Source: Pseudomonas paralactis (lineage in GTDB: Bacteria > Pseudomonadota > Gammaproteobacteria > Pseudomonadales > Pseudomonadaceae). Taken from it: DNA of 64,000 nt. Location: the NCBI RefSeq assembly GCF_001439735.1, contig NZ_JYLN01000011.1, forward strand, positions 1-64,000. The letters are read 5' to 3'. The position numbers and the translations under genes were made by a program. Position 1 is the stretch's first letter. Each line of letters opens with the position of its first letter. The notes under the pieces are model-generated. The model worked only from the letters and a program-made list of their open reading frames with translations, searched no databases and was not told the origin of the DNA. Below are positions 62,528-64,000 of the stretch, piece by piece.

Positions 62528-63382
62528 ATGGCTTCCCATGAAGTGCTCCAGGCATTTGTCCAGGCCGCGACCCAAGGCTCGTTTTCTGGCGCAGCGCGCA
62601 AGCTCGGCAAAAGCCAGTCGACTGTCAGCGCGGCGGTGGCCAGCCTTGAGATCGACCTGGACGTCGTGCTGTTTGATCGCAGCAGCCGCAAACCCACCCT
62701 GACCCCGGCGGGGCAAGTTCTGCTGCAACGGGCCGAACAGGTGCTGGAGGCCAGCAGCCGCCTGGAGCTGGCCGCCAGTCAGTTATCCCAGGGGTTGGAG
62801 CCGAGGTTGAGTATCGCCATGTCCGATACTTACCAGTCGGACCGATTCGAAATTGCCCTCACCGCCTTTGAGCAACGCTACCCGGACCTTGAGCTGGAAT
62901 GCCTGATTGCCGAATGCGAAGACTTGATCGCGCTGGTGCAAAGCGGCCGGGCACAGATCGCGTTTATCGAAAAACAAGAGGTTTACCCGCCGGATCTAAC
63001 CTTCTCCTGCGTTGAGGAACGTACGGAAATCGCGCTGTTCGTCTCGCCTGAACATCCGTTGGCAAGCCTGAAAAGCGTCCCTGCGCACACCCTGCAACAA
63101 CACCGTGAGCTGCGCTTGGCGAGCATCATCAACCCCAATGAAAACCGCGGTACGCAGCGTGTATGGTCAGCACCGAGTTACCTGATGTTGATGGAGATGG
63201 CACAACTGGGTTTTGGTTGGGCACCCATTCCGCGCTGGCTGGTGGAACGCTTTGGCGGCAACCAGTTGGTCGAACTCAAGGTTCGCAGTTGGCCGCGTTC
63301 GGTGGCGGTCGATGCGCTGTGGTCTCGGCAACAGCCGCCGGGGCCTGCGGGGAGCTGGTTGCTGGGCAAGATGCTGGAGTGA
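62528..63382 (+). CDS. LysR family regulator divergent from the PACE gene
   Basis: This 284-residue regulator has its helix-turn-helix at about residues 3-60 (EVLQAFVQAATQGSFSGAAR, GKSQSTVSAAVASLEIDL) and an effector domain (LSIAMSDTYQSDRFEIALTAFE). LysR genes divergent from PACE transporters commonly control them. The ATG at 62528 is the only plausible start. Confidence 0.87.
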   Translation: MASHEVLQAFVQAATQGSFSGAARKLGKSQSTVSAAVASLEIDLDVVLFDRSSRKPTLTPAGQVLLQRAEQVLEASSRLELAASQLSQGLEPRLSIAMSDTYQSDRFEIALTAFEQRYPDLELECLIAECEDLIALVQSGRAQIAFIEKQEVYPPDLTFSCVEERTEIALFVSPEHPLASLKSVPAHTLQQHRELRLASIINPNENRGTQRVWSAPSYLMLMEMAQLGFGWAPIPRWLVERFGGNQLVELKVRSWPRSVAVDALWSRQQPPGPAGSWLLGKMLE

Positions 63383-63435
63383 ACGCAGTGCAATGTAGAG
63401 GGGGCAGTTAGAGAGACGTTGGCTGTCAGGCCGTC

Positions 63436-63458
63436 ATCGCAGGCAAGCCAGCTCCCAC
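63436..63458 (-). repeat. Single REP element
   Basis: On the minus strand it reads GTGGGAGCTGGCTTGCCTGCGAT, without an inverted partner in the gap between the LysR and sigma-factor genes. Confidence 0.8.
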
Positions 63459-63491
63459 ATTGGATCGCGGGGCGTCATAACAGTGTTTTGG

Positions 63492-64000
63492 CTATTTGAG
63501 TTCGGCGAGGCGTCGCGTGATGAAGCGTTTTTCTGGCGCCTGTTGGGTCAGGGACAAGGCTTTTTCGTACGCGCTGCGGGCTTCGGCAAACCGCCCCAAC
63601 TGCCGGCAAAACTCCCCACGCGCCGAATGCGCCAAGTGGTAGTCCTGCAACTCACCGCGCTGCAAAAGGTTGTCTACCAGCACCAACCCCGCCAACGGCC
63701 CCTGCTCCATCGCCACCGCTACCGCACGGTTCAACTCGATCACCGGCGACGGCACAGCCCGGAGCAATACATCGTAGAGCCCGACAATCTGCCGCCAATC
63801 GGTTTCCCCGGCGCAGGCTGCCTCGGCGTGCACGGCCGCAATCGCCGCCTGCAAGCAATAGGGCCCGAAGCGCCGGGTGGTCAGCGCCTGCTCCACCAGG
63901 GCGCAGCCTTCAGCCATCAAAGACTTATCCCACAGCCCACGGTCCTGAGCATCCAGCAGCACCAGTTCGCCGGTGGCCGACGTGCGGGCGGGCCTTCGCG
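63492..64000 (-). CDS. ECF-type RNA polymerase sigma factor with C-terminal DUF6596 region (partial)
   Basis: Only the last 169 residues are inside the window; the 5' part continues beyond the right edge. The visible part is the C-terminal extension of the YlaC-like sigma-factor family that often pairs with a YCII-domain protein: GELVLLDAQDRGLWDKSLMA, YCLQAAIAAVHAEA, DWRQIVGLYDVLLRAVPSPV, ELNRAVAVAMEQGPLAGL, and a TPR-like end (ARSAYEKALSLTQQAPEKRF). The sigma-2 and sigma-4 regions cannot be checked. The DNA reads without breaks to the edge. Confidence 0.85.
   Translation of the reverse strand, partial: RRPARTSATGELVLLDAQDRGLWDKSLMAEGCALVEQALTTRRFGPYCLQAAIAAVHAEAACAGETDWRQIVGLYDVLLRAVPSPVIELNRAVAVAMEQGPLAGLVLVDNLLQRGELQDYHLAHSARGEFCRQLGRFAEARSAYEKALSLTQQAPEKRFITRRLAELK

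Overview
The window is chromosomal DNA of a Pseudomonas, most likely of the P. fluorescens group. The basis is gene order: alaS-lysC-csrA/rsmA followed by tRNA genes, the aru/ast arginine succinyltransferase operon, and argR with the aot arginine/ornithine transporter all match the order known from P. aeruginosa. High GC and many REP/REPIN palindromes starting GTGGGAGC or GTAGGAGC agree. Most of the window is ordinary core chromosome; the unusual content lies at about 19-24 kb and 35-43 kb.

Layout. 0.4-4.5 kb: tRNA-Arg(CCT), two small membrane proteins, the ribbon-helix-helix regulator amrZ, mgtE, two identical tRNA-Arg(ACG), tRNA-Ser(GCT) and csrA/rsmA. 4.7-10.7 kb: lysC, alaS, threonine aldolase, then an FMN riboswitch driving a type-2 lumazine synthase. 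10.9-18.7 kb: the arginine succinyltransferase operon, transcribed leftwards (astC/aruC, aruF, aruG, astD, astB, a small His/Asp-tailed protein, astE), with ArgR half-sites upstream. 19.1-24.1 kb: a 1680-residue leucine-rich-repeat, dermonecrotic-toxin-like protein, inserted on the opposite strand between the operon and argR. 24.1-29.5 kb: argR and aotPOMQJ. 30.2-34.6 kb: acs, a DUF2790 protein and nrdB.

34.9-42.7 kb is an accessory patch: an HNH nuclease with a small overlapping partner, a tightly coupled hcp / DUF4225 / small membrane protein cassette (candidate T6SS cargo and immunity) bracketed by two copies of the 5' end of a HAD hydrolase gene, an unknown Cys/His protein, an XRE regulator behind a canonical LexA box, a truncated gene remnant, and an amidase next to a protein that retains only the amidase C-terminal half.

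42.8-64 kb is a run of short transcription units: MBL hydrolase/TetR with twin operators, a MASE2-GGDEF cyclase next to a BdlA-like PAS-PAS-MCP protein, several LysR and AraC regulators with divergent or adjacent targets, glpQ, a sterol-desaturase family enzyme, zntB, a Pit phosphate transporter flanked by near-identical REPINs, the pxpABC 5-oxoprolinase genes with a divergent LysR gene, an SDR, a PACE efflux protein and a sigma-factor gene cut by the window edge.

The best functional unit is the arginine circuit: AotJQMP import arginine/ornithine, AruFG-AstBCDE degrade arginine to glutamate and succinate, and ArgR, encoded in the same cluster, probably controls both through TGTCGC-N8-AA sites seen before astC and aotJ. 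All calls rest on reading the sequence and recalled family knowledge; no database search was run.
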